From: Sesamum alatum
Lineage: Eukaryota; Streptophyta; Magnoliopsida; Lamiales; Pedaliaceae
DNA: 64,000 nt
Assembly (NCBI GenBank): GCA_034509735.1
Contig: JACGWO010000011.1
Location: 24,846,979 to 24,910,978, forward strand
Reading direction: 5' to 3'
The translations under genes were made by a program, and so were the position numbers. Position 1 is the stretch's first letter, and each line of letters opens with the position of its first letter. The notes under the pieces were generated by a model, which saw only the letters and a list, made by a program, of their open reading frames with translations, was not told where the DNA came from and did no database searches. This document shows, one piece after another, positions 35,639-47,021 of the stretch.

Positions 35639-36532
35639 TTGGATGATCAAGAAAATGCACAAACATGGCACGCTAGATTGGGTCACATTTCCAAGGATAG
35701 GATGAAGAGGTTGATCGACTATAAGAATCTAGAATTAGAGAACTTAGATGCTCTTTCAACTTGTGAATCTTGTTTCAAGGGAAAAATGACCAAAACACCA
35801 TTTGTTGGACAAAGTAGCCGTGCCATTGCACTGTTCGATTTAATCCACGCAGATGTTTGTGGACCTTTAAGTACTCCAGCTAGAGGAGGATTTTCTTACT
35901 TCATAACCTTTACCGATGATCACTCACGGCTCGGTTATGTGTACTTAATGAAGTACAAGTATGAAGCATTTGAAATGTTCAAAGGGTTCAAACTTGAAGT
36001 AGAAAATCAAACTGGACGAAAAATTAAGACCATTCGATCTGATCATGGTGGTGAATACTTAAGTGGTGAATTCTTGAATTACTTAAAAGAGAATGAGATT
36101 CTCTCTCAGTGGACTCCTCCTGCAACACGACAACTTAATGGCATGGCTGAAAGGAGGAACCGAACTTTGTTGGACATGGTTCATTCCATGATGAGTTCTA
36201 CTACATTACCTCTTTCTTTTTGGGGCTATGCGTTAGAAATGGCGGCCAAGTTGTTGAACATGGTGTCATCTAAGGCTGTACCGAAAACACCATATGAAAT
36301 ATGGCATGGCAAACCACCCTCTTATAAGTATTTGGGAATATGGGGGTGTCCCACATATGTCAAAAGACTAGTGGGAGATAAGTTGGATATGCGATCCATC
36401 TTATGTAGATTTTTTGGATATCCAAAGAAAACTGTAGGATACTACTTCTATGATCCCTCGGAACAAAATGTGTTTGTTTCAAAAAAATGCGGTGTTCTTG
36501 GAAAAGGGCTTTCCTTCAGATACTCAAAATAA
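35639..36532 (+). pseudogene. Copia B integrase (297 codons open)
   Basis: The longest intact retroelement frame in the window. It starts with the pre-integrase zinc domain (HARLGHISKDRMKRLIDYKN then CESCFKGK, a HHCC finger) and continues with the catalytic core: Asp in DLIHADVCGPL, Asp in TIRSDHGGEYLSGEF, and Glu in NGMAERRNRTLLDMVHSM, so the DDE triad is present. It ends after the GCPTYVKR region with a stop at 36530-36532. Integrase would insert cDNA, but without intact neighbours this polyprotein fragment cannot support mobility. Confidence 0.85.
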
Positions 36533-37983
36533 AGAGGTGCAACTCAAAGAGTCGAGTGATGCGTCGCCTATGGCAAAAATGACACCCATACTGCCTCACA
36601 ATGAACCTTTTGATTTTACACATCCTCTGAGAAAGTCGACAAGAGTCTCTATACAACCTGAGAGATATGGTATGCTAGCCTTGACTGGTAAATTAGATAA
36701 TGATCCAAAAACGTTCGAGAGGCGATGTCTGATATCGATTCGGGTAAATGGCTTGAGGCCATGAGATCTAAAATGGACTCCATGAACTCTAACAAGGTAT
36801 GGACTTTGGTGGACCCACCTAAGGGAGTTAGGCCCGTTGGGTGCAAATGGGTCTATAAGCGAAAGCTTGGAGCCGATGGAGAGGTATCGACCTTTAAGGC
36901 CCACTTGGTAGAGAAAGGCTACACTCAAAGGCCTGGTGTGGACTTTGTGGAAACCTATTCGCTCGTCGCTATGGCCAAGTCCATAAGGATCTTACTTGCC
37001 ATAGTTGCGTATTATGACTATGAGATATGATAAATGGATGTGAAAACTGCATTCGTTAATGGATTCATTAAGGAAGAAATCTATATGGATCAACCTCGGG
37101 GTTTTACATCCAAAAGAGAAGAGCAAAAAGTTTGTAAACTCCAGAGGTTCATTTATGGGCTCAAAAAGGCATCCCGAAGTGAACATTCGTTTTGATGAGG
37201 TTATAAAATTTATGACTTCATCAAGAACGAATATGATCCTTGTGTATATAAAAAGGTTAATGGGAGCTCTATTGTGTTCCTTGTGCTTTATGTGGATGAC
37301 ATTTTACTCATCGGGAACGATGTTAAAATGTTAGGTGACACTAAAGCATGATTATCTACTCAAATCTCCATGAAGGACTTCGGTGAAGCTTCATATATTC
37401 TTGAGATAAGGATCTATATAGGTAGATCTAAAAGAATGTTAGGAATGACCCAAGTCTCGTACATTGATAAAGTCTTGAAGAGGTTCAAGATGGATGAATC
37501 GAAAAGGGGTTTTCTTCCCATGAGGCATGGAATTAAACTCTCCAAGACTCGATCTCCCAAGACTGATGAGGAAGTTAAGAAAATATCAGAAATTCCCTAT
37601 GCTTCTGATGTTGGCAGCATACAATATGTTGTTCATTGTACGAGGCCTAATATAACTTATGCTCTAAGTCGTACGAGTCGTTATCAGGCATGTGCCGACC
37701 ACGATCACTGGACTGCTGTAAAAAATATCCTTAAGTACTTGAGAAGAACTAGGGATTTTTTTTTGATGTACGGTGATGGATAATTGATATTGGAAGGGTA
37801 TACTGATACCAACTTCCAATCGGATGTGGATGACGCTAAGTCCCAATCTGGTTCTATATTCCGACTGAATGAAGGAGTTGTCAGTTGGAAAAGTTCCAAG
37901 CAAGATATGACAACGGATTCCACAACGGAAGTTGAATACATTGCAGCTTCTGAAGCTGCAAAAGAGGCTGTTTAGATAAAAAC
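36533..37983 (+). pseudogene. Copia B reverse transcriptase and RNase H remnant
   Basis: RT begins near 36730 (WLEAMRSKMDSMNSNKVWTL, then GCKWVYKRKLGADGEV) and continues to a stop at 37028; in a second frame FLVLCFMWMTFYS shadows the YVDDILLIGND catalytic box at about 37285-37320. MKDFGEASYILEIRIY and MDESKRGFLPM (37370-37520) follow. RNase H is visible at 37784-37975: ILEGYTDTNFQSDVDDAKS with the first Asp, VVSWKSSKQDMTTDSTTEVE with the Glu, then AASEAAKEAV and a stop where Trp is expected. At least two frameshifts and several stops disable it. Confidence 0.85.
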
Positions 37984-38258
37984 TACATCCAAGAGTTGGG
38001 TGTAGTGCCTAGCATTGCAAACCTATAGTTATAATTTGTGATAACAACGGGGCTATTGCACAAGCAAAGGAGCTAAGACCTCATCACAAAGTCAAACACA
38101 TAATTAGACGCACCATCTAATCCGAGAGACGGTAAAAAGAGGTGACGTACGAGTGGATCGTGTTGCATCAACGGAGAACATAGCAGACCCACTCACAAAT
38201 TGCTCATTCCCAAAATCTTGAGAAAATAAGATTAAAGAACATGGGCAATTGGTTTTAG

Positions 38259-38272
38259 GTCAAGTGGGAGAT
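38259..38272 (+). other. Copia B polypurine tract
   Basis: GTCAAGTGGGAGAT lies directly before the TG of the 3' LTR, as is usual in plant copia elements. Confidence 0.75.
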
Positions 38273-40497
38273 TGTTAGAATAAGTGACCGTCAAGCCAAT
38301 TGATTGGCTCTTTGTAAACTCTTCTAGACGATCTTTTTCAATAACATGTTAATTTAAGAAATGTTCTTTGGCCATCTTCATCATATGCTTTGAACATTAT
38401 ATTTATATGAGCATTTGGTTGAAGCCCTTAGATGAATTATGCTACGGGGTTGGCTCGCGCATATGATGGCGACCATGAAACCAACCTCTATGGTTTGATC
38501 CAAAATATTCCAAGTCGATGAATTGGTCGAGACAAGGCATTGACCATTCCTTAAAGACTTCCACTAAGTAATGTGTTCATATGACGAATGTCGAGTTTCA
38601 TAGACAGAGATGTATGACGTCTGGGCACATTAGTGGGTGCTTGATAAAGAATTATCAAGTTCACTGATTTACTCGCATGATCGGTATGAAAGCCCTATAT
38701 GGCATGATCGGTATGACTAGAACTCCTAGGCTACGATAGTGCACTAACTAGTCTTTAGACTTAAGGTTCCACAGTAACCTTGTGTATAGGACGGCTATCA
38801 CTTGATCATGTCCAATGTGGTCTCAGGTTTCATCCTGGATCACTATACGGTCATGTTTCAGACATAGTTGAAGCATGCATGGAGCTAGGTGATTTCCAAG
38901 ATAGGATTTTCTACTTATCATGAGATGATAACAAATCTCCTATGTTCTCTACAGTATGCATTCCTCGAAGCCCATGGCCATGGTTGTTGATCAAATAGGA
39001 GAAAGGGTTTTTCCTATATTGATAAATTGGAAGCATAACTTGAAGAGTTGATACATAGACATCAAAGTCGATAATGCAAACCGATAACTAATTCCATGCC
39101 CTAGACTTTGATCAGGAGGTTAGTAGCGGAGGGACCACATCTGCATAGTACGCGTAGCTCACAGGTTCACGCAATAATTCACTTATTCTCTAGTGCCATG
39201 GACCATTGCTAGATGGCCACCCATGGTGACGGGTGCCCTCCAATTAAGGGTTAATTGAGGGTGATTAATTATGATAAGATCTAATTAATCTAATGCAAGT
39301 AAGTTGCTAATTAAATTATATATGTGATACAAGCCTAAGTCTAGCTGAGTAGTGAACCTAAAGGGTCATACAAAAAATTATGATGAAATTATTGGAATTA
39401 ATTTATAGAATTAATTATGGAGAATAACAATTAATTTAAGGAGTTAAATTAATTGATTTAAATGATTTATGAAATCAATTCATGGGAATATTAAATAATA
39501 TGATTATTTGATTTGGAGTCTTAATTTAGGCTTGAAAATTAATTAATTAGATTAATTGATTCGGGCTTATATTTAATTAAAGAAATAAATATCATGGGCT
39601 AAATAATTGAACTCAATTAGTTGGTGATTAATTAAAATTGGACTTAGTCCAATTGAGAATTAAGATAAAGCCCAAGACCTTAGCCCAAGCCCACAAGACA
39701 AAATTCATTGAACATAGACATGACTTGTTTTCATCTTTAGATGAAGAAAAAAATATGAGTCGTGTTGAAGCTTGTCTATAAAGAAGACAAGTGTAAAAGG
39801 AGAAAAGATGAGTCATGCTAGAACTTGTCTATGAAGAAGACAAGTGTTATCTAAGAGCACGACAAATGGGCTTGTCTACATTCATTGTATCTAGTGCAAA
39901 GAAATGCCTATAAAAGGGGTAGAAGGCAAGAGATTGATATACCATTTTTACATACAAAGATACAAAAACTCTTGCTATCCTTTTGCTCTCTAGCTCTTAG
40001 ACTTTCTCTCCTTCAAAGCTAGAAATTCTAGATTTCACTTTAGATTTGGTCTTATGTCCGTTTCTCATCTCCAAAAGAGAAGAATTCCCTTGATTTCTCC
40101 ATAGATTAATAATTGATTCACCTTAATCCTCCAATACCTACTAGCATAGGTTTGAGGGCGATTCCATCATAGGTGGTGTGGGCTAGCTTTAGAGGGAAGA
40201 CATTTGTGTTCCTATCGTGAACAACAATAAAAAATGGTTCCATTTTGACATTCCACCATTTTTAAGGTAAGGTCGTTCTTGAGAAAGTTCAAGTAATCAA
40301 CATCAACTGGAGAGCAACAAATGTAGGTTTCTCTTAACCATTCTATTGACATCTTTTTATGCATGAGATCCACATCGTAATAGCAACGAGACCGGTGATT
40401 TGATTTCTAATTATAATTTTGTTTTGTAATTAAGTTTTAATTTTCACTGCATTTAACTTCTCGGGGCTTATACGAAGCTAACACCCATACTTTTTCA
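38273..40497 (+). repeat. Copia B 3' LTR
   Basis: 2225 bp, TGTTAGAATAAGTGACC to CATACTTTTTCA. It carries the shared LTR block CTAGTGCCATGGACCAT (near 39200) and AAGTCTAGCTGAG (near 39340). GTCAT after it would be the target duplication; its partner is lost. Confidence 0.85.
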
Positions 40498-41608
40498 GTC
40501 ATTGAAAGCACTATTGTAAGCTCGCTAGATGTTGATTCTTGGAACAACTTTTTACCAACATGTCATCTACGTAAACTTTCATATTTCTTCCTAGTTGACT
40601 CGAGAAGATCTTGTTGACCAACCTCTAATAGGTTGCCCCTGCATTTTTTAACCCCAAAGGCCTGAAATTGTAATAGAAGAGTCCCCTATCCGTGATAAAG
40701 TTAGTCTTTTCTTGATCGTGATTAGCTACTTTATCTAGTTATATCCCTGATACACATCCAACATACTTAGGCTTTCACACCCAAATGTCGAATCTCCTAA
40801 TTGGTCGGTGCGCGGCAATGGATATGAATCCTTCGGACAAGTTTTATTTAGATCCGTGAAGTCGACGCACATTCTCTATTTGTTATCTTTTTTTCTTTAT
40901 TTATTTTGGGTACTAGGACATGTTGGCAATCAATCCAGGTAAACCACTTCCCGTATATGCCTTACCTTCAACAGGGGCAACACTTCATCGTTAATGACTC
41001 ACCCCCTTTCTGGCCCGAAGTTCCTCTTTTTCTGTTTCATAGGGGTACTCCCGTCGCGTACATGTAATTGATGCTCTATGATGCGTGCATCAATTTCGAG
41101 GAAAGTCATTGCCGCCATTGAAAACGTCTTCATGACGTCGTAAGAAGAAGACTAGCTCTTGTAGCTCATCTTCGAGCAAGTTCCCACTTACCTATACAGA
41201 TCTATCCTTATCCCTTGGGCTTAGTGGGATACTTTGTATGTTACTAACAGGTTCCATTCTCTCTGTCTCTTTTTTATCCTTCCACCGTAGTTAGCTGCTT
41301 TAGGGAGTTACATCGACATTCCCTCGCTTGTCTTTGGTCTCCCTATACCTCTCTGATGCCCTTGCTGGTTGGGAATTTCATTTTTAGGTACAAGGTGGAT
41401 ATGACAGCTCCTATAGTGTTTAAGCTAGGCATTCCATGTGCATTCGTATTCATGGCTCCTCTCCCAAAGATATGGAAATGGTTATTTCCCCAATAATTGA
41501 TACAGTACTCCCCTCAAAGCCCATCAGGGTCGTATATTGTGAACTAATCAACTCCGTTTCTAACCCCATCCCTTGAAATCCTGCCAAAAAACAGTATATC
41601 CATAGAGT
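40498..41608 (-). pseudogene. Tat-2 RT and end of protease
   Basis: Read leftward from 41608: MDILFFGRISRDGV continues the protease after its active site, then GEITISISLGEEP near 41455. RT is visible at about 40874-40735 as RMCVDFTDLNKTCPKDSYPL and LSMLDVYQGYN, and the catalytic box [11 protein letters not shown] at about 40590-40555, with a frame change between. The right edge is cut by the solo LTR and the left edge by copia B. Confidence 0.8.
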
Positions 41609-43196
41609 TGTTAGAATATGTGACCATGAAGTCAATCTTGTTAGGCTTATGCAACGTAATTATGACATTCATGGTGCAAATAAAGTTTATCCTGAATAAG
41701 AGTGATGTTCAGTTACGGCATTAATACTTTGATTGTGTTCACTTACTGTTTGATATCTATAACTGTTCAATGCACAATCAAAGCCCACAGACCGAAAAGA
41801 ATAATCCCAGAAATTGGGTTGTGCATAGGATGGCAGTCATGAAATCAGTTTCTGTGGATCGATCTGAAATACCCCAAGTCAAAGGACCACGAGATTGGGT
41901 ATCGAGGGTCCATTTGAGACTTCCACTAAATGATTCCAGTCGCGTATTATCAATGAGTGACGAGGATCATCCATGCAATATTAGTGGGTTAGCCAGCTCA
42001 GTGTCGGCTGACTGAGGTAACTCGCGGGAATCATCATATGGGAAACCTTGAGTAAGGTTGGTTGGTATGACTTGCATTCCCGAGTTCGATAATACGAGGT
42101 TGGTCATCGGACTTGAGGGACTACTGTGGTCACATGCACACCATGCATGTATCTTAGGTTTGGCAAGAGGCTACCATGACCAAAGACTTGGTTGTTATAA
42201 GCCCAATCTAGTACAGTCAAGATGTATAATGTGGACAGTAGGTCCCAAGACGGAATCCGTCTCCTGTCAAATAATTGACAGTAGTGTCTAACCTATACTC
42301 TGAGACTCGTTCCCTATAAAATATTGTGGCCACAGTGACTGAATAGTGGGATAAGGTCCCAGTGATGTTTCAGTGGGTAGACGAGTATTGGCTTAAGTCA
42401 AGGATAGGTACCGACGTCCTAAACATCCATACCCTAAACTAATAGTTGTGAGATATTAGACGGAAGGACAATGCTCATACGCATTTGGGGCCTAAACGTT
42501 CACGCCATAATTTCACCTAGTCTCTTGTGCCATGGACCGTTGCTAGACGGTCACACATGGTAACTGACGAACTCCTCTCATGAGATAATTTGGATATTCG
42601 CCCAAGTCTAGTTGAGGGTGAACCTAAAGAGTCACACTCAATTCACTGAAAACGGAGGAATTAATTAGGAATTAATTTTGGGAGATCAAATAATTTAATT
42701 GGATTAAATTGGCCCTCTTTTGGAGTGTCGATCCTTTAAACATTAATTGGATTAATTTGGCTTGATTCATGAATTAGATTTATGAATTAAGGAGTAGGGC
42801 TATTTATGTCTTTATGTAAAATAAAGATGGAAATATTAACTTTGGACTTAGGTATTTATTTGATATTTACTAAAAGCCCATTAGGAATTATTGGACAATT
42901 AAATAGGATTTAAGGGTCCATTCCACAAAGCCCATCAAGGGATGGATGGACGAGATCGAATCTTGGGGCTTGTTGAGATGAAGGGCTAAGATTAAGTTTG
43001 ACTTAATCAAACCCTAGGTTGACTAGGATTTGACTAGGTCAAAATCCTAGTTGTGTGAGGTGTGTCTCTTTTCAAGAGTTTGAGTAGGATTAGCAAGAAG
43101 GCTTCCTTATAAATACTCATAGCACACACACACACACACACATACTAATGCTCTAAAACTCTCATCTCACATATATACACAAACACACAGCCCGCC

Positions 43197-43252
<56 letters not shown>

Positions 43253-43731
43253 CGACTTCTCTCTCCCACACTTCAAGGTACTTCTAGTTCTCTTGTCTTT
43301 GATACAAGGGAACGTTTAACAATCAATCGCGCTAACCTAATAGCGTTCAGTCGATTGTTTCTCCCCCCTTTTCTTCTTGATCTCTTGCTAGCACGAGGGA
43401 ATCAAGACTCGTCTTGCGTGGACGATTTAGAGGGTTCCTACATTGGGATCTCGGTGGCTAAACATGGAACAACACGTGTAGCTGAACGAAGAAGTCTATA
43501 ACGGGTATGTATCATTCATAGTGTTCCTTTTCGTTCCAACCCTCTGGCTTCCATGATAGTATGGATGCTTTCTTTAATCATGAGATACACCAAACGCCGG
43601 GAGATTCAAGGGAATACCCCTTGAACGCCTTTTATATTTTTGTTAATGCATGCTTTAATTTACGTTTATATTTTTTCATACATCGCGCTTCCGCACGCGC
43701 CCTCTCCCAGGACAATCCACACAGTCTTACA
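41609..43731 (+). mobile_element. Copia solo LTR (2.1 kb) in the Tat-2 protease
   Basis: Starts TGTTAGAATATGTGACC and ends GTCTTACA; AGAGT on the left (41604-41608) and AGAGC on the right (43732-43736) form a target duplication with one change. Tat-2 protease codons continue without loss across it. It has the shared copia LTR blocks (GCCATGGACCGTTGCTAGAC near 42530, CAAGTCTAGTTGAGGG near 42602), a (CA)n run (43123-43141) and a (CT)n run (43205-43249). No internal domain or second LTR is present, so it arose by LTR recombination. Confidence 0.85.
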
Positions 43732-44135
43732 AGAGCTGCCATTATCCATCAGTATTCTTCTGACTTCTATGTTTGGTATGACTGCATAGATTACCATGGC
43801 ATCCTCATGCGGGAATACGACCCCATCTCAATCTTCCTCGGGAAAGGTGATTGGCATTTCCTTCGTAACGCTAGTGTAATTTGGGCCCATTTTTGCGGTA
43901 GTCACAACCACTACTTCTCGCACATGTCACTTTCGAGCCGAGCGGGAAACACCGCCATAAACCCCTCCCTTAATGATGCTCACTATTCTCCTCTGCTGCC
44001 ATGGCTCAGCCTTCAGGGCGTTACTTAGGGGGCTTGCATTCCCAGCCATTATCTTCCTTCCTCGAGACCTGGAACTATCTGGCCATTAGACAAACTGCTT
44101 CAGGTGCCTAACTATATGAGTCTTTCAATTCATTT
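43732..44135 (-). pseudogene. Tat-2 protease N-terminal part
   Basis: Read leftward near 43850-43737: ITFPEED, a stop, then DGVVFPHEDAMVIYAVIPNI and RRILMDNGSS, the retropepsin start with a DNGSS active-site loop as in plant Ty3 elements. The chain is interrupted right after Ser-Ser by the solo LTR and resumes as MDIL at 41603. Confidence 0.75.
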
Positions 44136-44136
44136 T

Positions 44137-45017
44137 TCAAGTGATAACTTCCTCCGTGGTATGGCCCCTGTCCCTGTGGAAATTGTAAAATTTGTCAGAC
44201 CTTTGCCTCCCTTCGCTCTCTCTCATTTTGGCGGGCCATCTTAAGTACTTACATCTTTCGAGGTTCATGAGTGCTTGGGTCCGTGAAATGTTAAGTGCAT
44301 TGTATATTTCTCGGCTATGGCGTGGCGTAATATGTGGTTCGTCATATATCTTCTTCGTGGTTTCGCGGCCTTTGTCTCTTCCCTGGCAATTCACGCTCTT
44401 GAATCTCCGAGATTCTTCTATGATGATGAATTTTTCTACTCTGGCCAAGAGCTCGTCCAGATGGCCGCGGATTCCCCGACCAACGAGTCAACAAATCCTG
44501 TGTTTTGTAATCCCTGAACGATTATCCCATACAGCAATTTTAGATTGATGTTGGGTACATCCAGGATTTCATTCGTGAGCCTCCGCATATATTTCCTCAA
44601 AGATTCACCCTCTTCTTGGATGATAGTGAAAAGACGCCCTGGGGCTTTAGGATATCTCTTGTTTCCTGCAAAATGGTGTGCGGATCCCTGAGCCAATTAC
44701 TCAAACTCGATGATAGAACTTGGGGTCAATTGTGAAAACCAAGTCTGTGCCCGACCCACTAATGTGGTCTGGAATATCTTACACAAGAACGTATCGTTTG
44801 GATTGATTAAGTCTACTGCTGAGATGAATTGGCCTACGTGATCCCTTAGGTCTCCCTGGTCCCTGGCATAGCACGCTAACTGCGGTATTCGAGCACCTAA
44901 GGGGTACAGGTTCATCCAAGATGTCCTTTGAAAAGGGCTTCCTCGTTTCTGGCTTTGCTTGGGTTTCAGTTGCCCTCTTAAGCCTTCAACTTCTTGTTGT
45001 GGGGCTTCTAAGCCCAC
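44137..45017 (-). pseudogene. Tat-2 gag
   Basis: Three adjoining open stretches read leftward. 45017-44697 holds the start of the retrotransposon gag domain (GDLRDHVGQFISAVDLINPN and CKIFQTTLVGRAQTWFSQL). 44696-44436 continues it (HHFAGNKRYPKAPGRLFTII and EGESLRKYMRRLTNEILDVP). 44448-44137 is the basic C-terminal part ending in YNFHRDRGHTTEEV, the zinc-knuckle-like FHRDxGHxTEEC motif with its cysteines lost. Stops and a frameshift separate them. Gag would build the particle. Confidence 0.85.
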
Positions 45018-45360
45018 ATTGTTCTATAGACATCTTTCACCCTGAGGATCTTCCCCACCCGGTGCTTGGTTGCTTCCCACCGAATCCTGAGGCATATCGT
45101 CTCGTTCCTTTAGAACTTGATTTCGTGGCCCTTCCTTGTGCGTCCTTGCCTATTGAATGGTGGTTTGTGCCCCCTTGGTTGTCGCTTCTTCCAAAAACCT
45201 GTTAAGGTCCTCTATCCTTACATATTGAGAGTGGGGAGGTGTTCCGGACGGCTCCTTTTGTTCAGCTTGTTCGCCTCCTCCCTCTTCCTGAGCGGGGTTT
45301 CGTTCGTGCTGCTCCTCAGGCTTCTCCAGATCCTACCAGTATTTTCTTTCTCACCATTAC

Positions 45361-45393
45361 TTATCAATAGAGTTCCCACAGACGACGCCAACT
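45361..45393 (-). other. Tat-2 primer-site region
   Basis: On the minus strand, TTGGCGTCGTCTGTGGGAAC follows the 5' LTR after a few bases. The same motif (TTGGCGCCGTCTGTGGAAAA) follows the Tat-3 LTR and is widespread after plant Ty3 LTRs. Confidence 0.7.
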
Positions 45394-45935
45394 TGATATG
45401 AGAAAAATTGAATACCTTAGGATAGGTATCTTTGCCAAAGGAGAATATGCTAGCCTTTCATAGTTATTTGTTTCATTGTTTTTTTCTTGTCCCCTTTTTC
45501 TTCTTTCAAACCAGGGAATTCATAGGCAGGGCAACAGGCGTCTCGTATCGAATCTGGGGAAATCTTATCGTTATGTGACTGGATTCTATGAGAGATTTGC
45601 TCCCAAGAGAGATTGAGAGACTGAGAGAGCATATCCTTTTTTTCAAGAGTCGTGTTAAATTTGTCCTTGCGCATTTGTCAGGGTACGAGGGGGGGCATTG
45701 TCTTTGTACCCCGGTACAACCTATGAGGTGCCTCTAGTCGTGGTTTCGTGCAACGTACGAGGCGCTTATGGTCTTTGCCTCATCACGAGCGCCTCCCTTT
45801 ATCTACGTGAAGCTTCCCCTTTGTGCAATCTTTCATTGGCTCATGGTCGCTGGAGGCCTTCTCATTGCTTTGTACGAGGGGCAGAAGGCGTGTCCTGTTT
45901 CTACTATGATATGAGGTATTTCTTTATTCGTATCA
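45394..45935 (-). repeat. Tat-2 5' LTR
   Basis: 542 bp, TGATATG to GTATCA, intact, with duplication ATATA outside. Compared with the split copy it carries extra bases near its right-hand start (AGGATAGGTATCTTTGCC). Differences are scattered throughout. Confidence 0.88.
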
Positions 45936-45940
45936 ATATA

Positions 45941-46913
45941 TAAAGGCTAAAAAAGTATGTGGTATTTTATTCTATAAAAATAGCCATAACTATATAATTA
46001 AGAATAGTCCAAATTGTTTGAAATATATCATTTTCAAAATGAATTGCAAGGATTGTGCTAATTTGGAAAATAGTCATCTTTCATAAAATAAGGTTTATTT
46101 ATTTTTTCAAAAAACTAAAGAAGTAGGTTATTTAATTCACCCAATCACATCTAATGTCAAATCCCACTAGAGCAACGAGAACAGAGTTGTAATAAATAAA
46201 TTATTAAGTCCAAATGATCAGATTCGTATCACATACTTTACAATAAATGTCACATTTTTTGCAATTATCATAAACAGTTGAATTATAAAATATGATTAAC
46301 TATGGCCTATGGGTGGTATAATTTGATTCTTCAAATAAATAATAATATAAAGGACAAATCATTAATCATCTGCAATAAGATTCAATTTGATCAGATCTAA
46401 ACCAAAATTATATAACAAGTATAATATACTTATTATGTGATTGGTGTAATTCCAATTCAGATCGAATGTAACTAGATTTGAGTCAATTATATGATAAGTA
46501 TGATTCACTTGTCGTACAATTGGCGTACGGTCCAAGTGACCAATTATATGGTAAGCGTATCACATTTATTGTTTGATATTGATTTGGTTCAAGCAAACTT
46601 CATTTGGGTAATAATTTTTCAATTTGTATGGCTACCATCTTGAATTATTAAGAGAATATAGGAAATTCTTACCCGAATCAAGTTTGGATGAACCAAACCA
46701 AGCACAGATTCGCGGAGCAAGTGTACACTTGTTATGTGATTGGTCACTTTTTTTTAAATTGTACACCAATTATGTGATAAATATATTACACTTGTAAAAT
46801 AATTAATTCAAGTCTTATCAAATCGGAAGTATTAGAATTTTCCATCAAAATCACAATCACTTCCACTTAAAACTACACTTGGATTAATATAAAATTTAAG
46901 AACGTTGCAGTAA
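45941..46913. other. Intergenic region upstream of the UGT gene
   Basis: AT-rich, no gene. From about 46430 to 46800 a loose motif like AATTATATGATAAGTATGA..CACTTGT recurs about five times in both orientations, suggesting an old short repeat or MITE remnant. A TAATATAAAA stretch at about 46885-46894 could be the UGT core promoter, at a suitable distance before the coding start. Confidence 0.45.
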
Positions 46914-47021
46914 CACTTCGCTGAAATTAGCAAGTCGCTTCACACAGAAGCAGAACTTCTCGAAAAATTTCATAAGAACTGCAAGAAAATCATTAGCAGG
47001 GACGGATCAATCCATGTAGCT

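Larger units (their letters stand above)
34618..40497 (+). mobile_element. Copia B: Ty1/copia element, 5' end lost
   Basis: Plus-strand gag (partial), protease, integrase, RT and RNase H are followed by a purine tract and a 2.2-kb 3' LTR (38273-40497). The 5' LTR, primer site and start of gag are missing at 34618, where the truncated LTR of the neighbouring Ty3 element abuts. The right flank GTCAT leads into Tat-2 RT, so copia B was inserted in Tat-2. Its LTR is related to, but clearly different from, those of copia A. Confidence 0.88.
15899..45935 (-). mobile_element. Tat-2: Ty3 Tat-lineage element carrying nested insertions
   Basis: The two LTRs start TGATATG and end GTATCA, and ATATA flanks both outer ends (15894-15898 and 45936-45940), so all 30 kb between belong to one original insertion. 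It reads on the minus strand: 5' LTR at 45394-45935, primer-site region, gag (about 45020-44140), protease (43960-43732, continued 41608-41400), RT (40880-40498), and near the 3' end an ORF in the opposite sense (26640-27377). RNase H and integrase are missing, probably lost with the deletion at about 34617. Later insertions are copia A, a long-LTR Ty3 element, copia B and a copia solo LTR. Confidence 0.85.

Noticed and set aside
43561..44028. 155-codon plus-strand frame at the end of the copia solo LTR
   Set aside because: It crosses the LTR end and continues antisense to Tat-2 protease, with no conserved domain.
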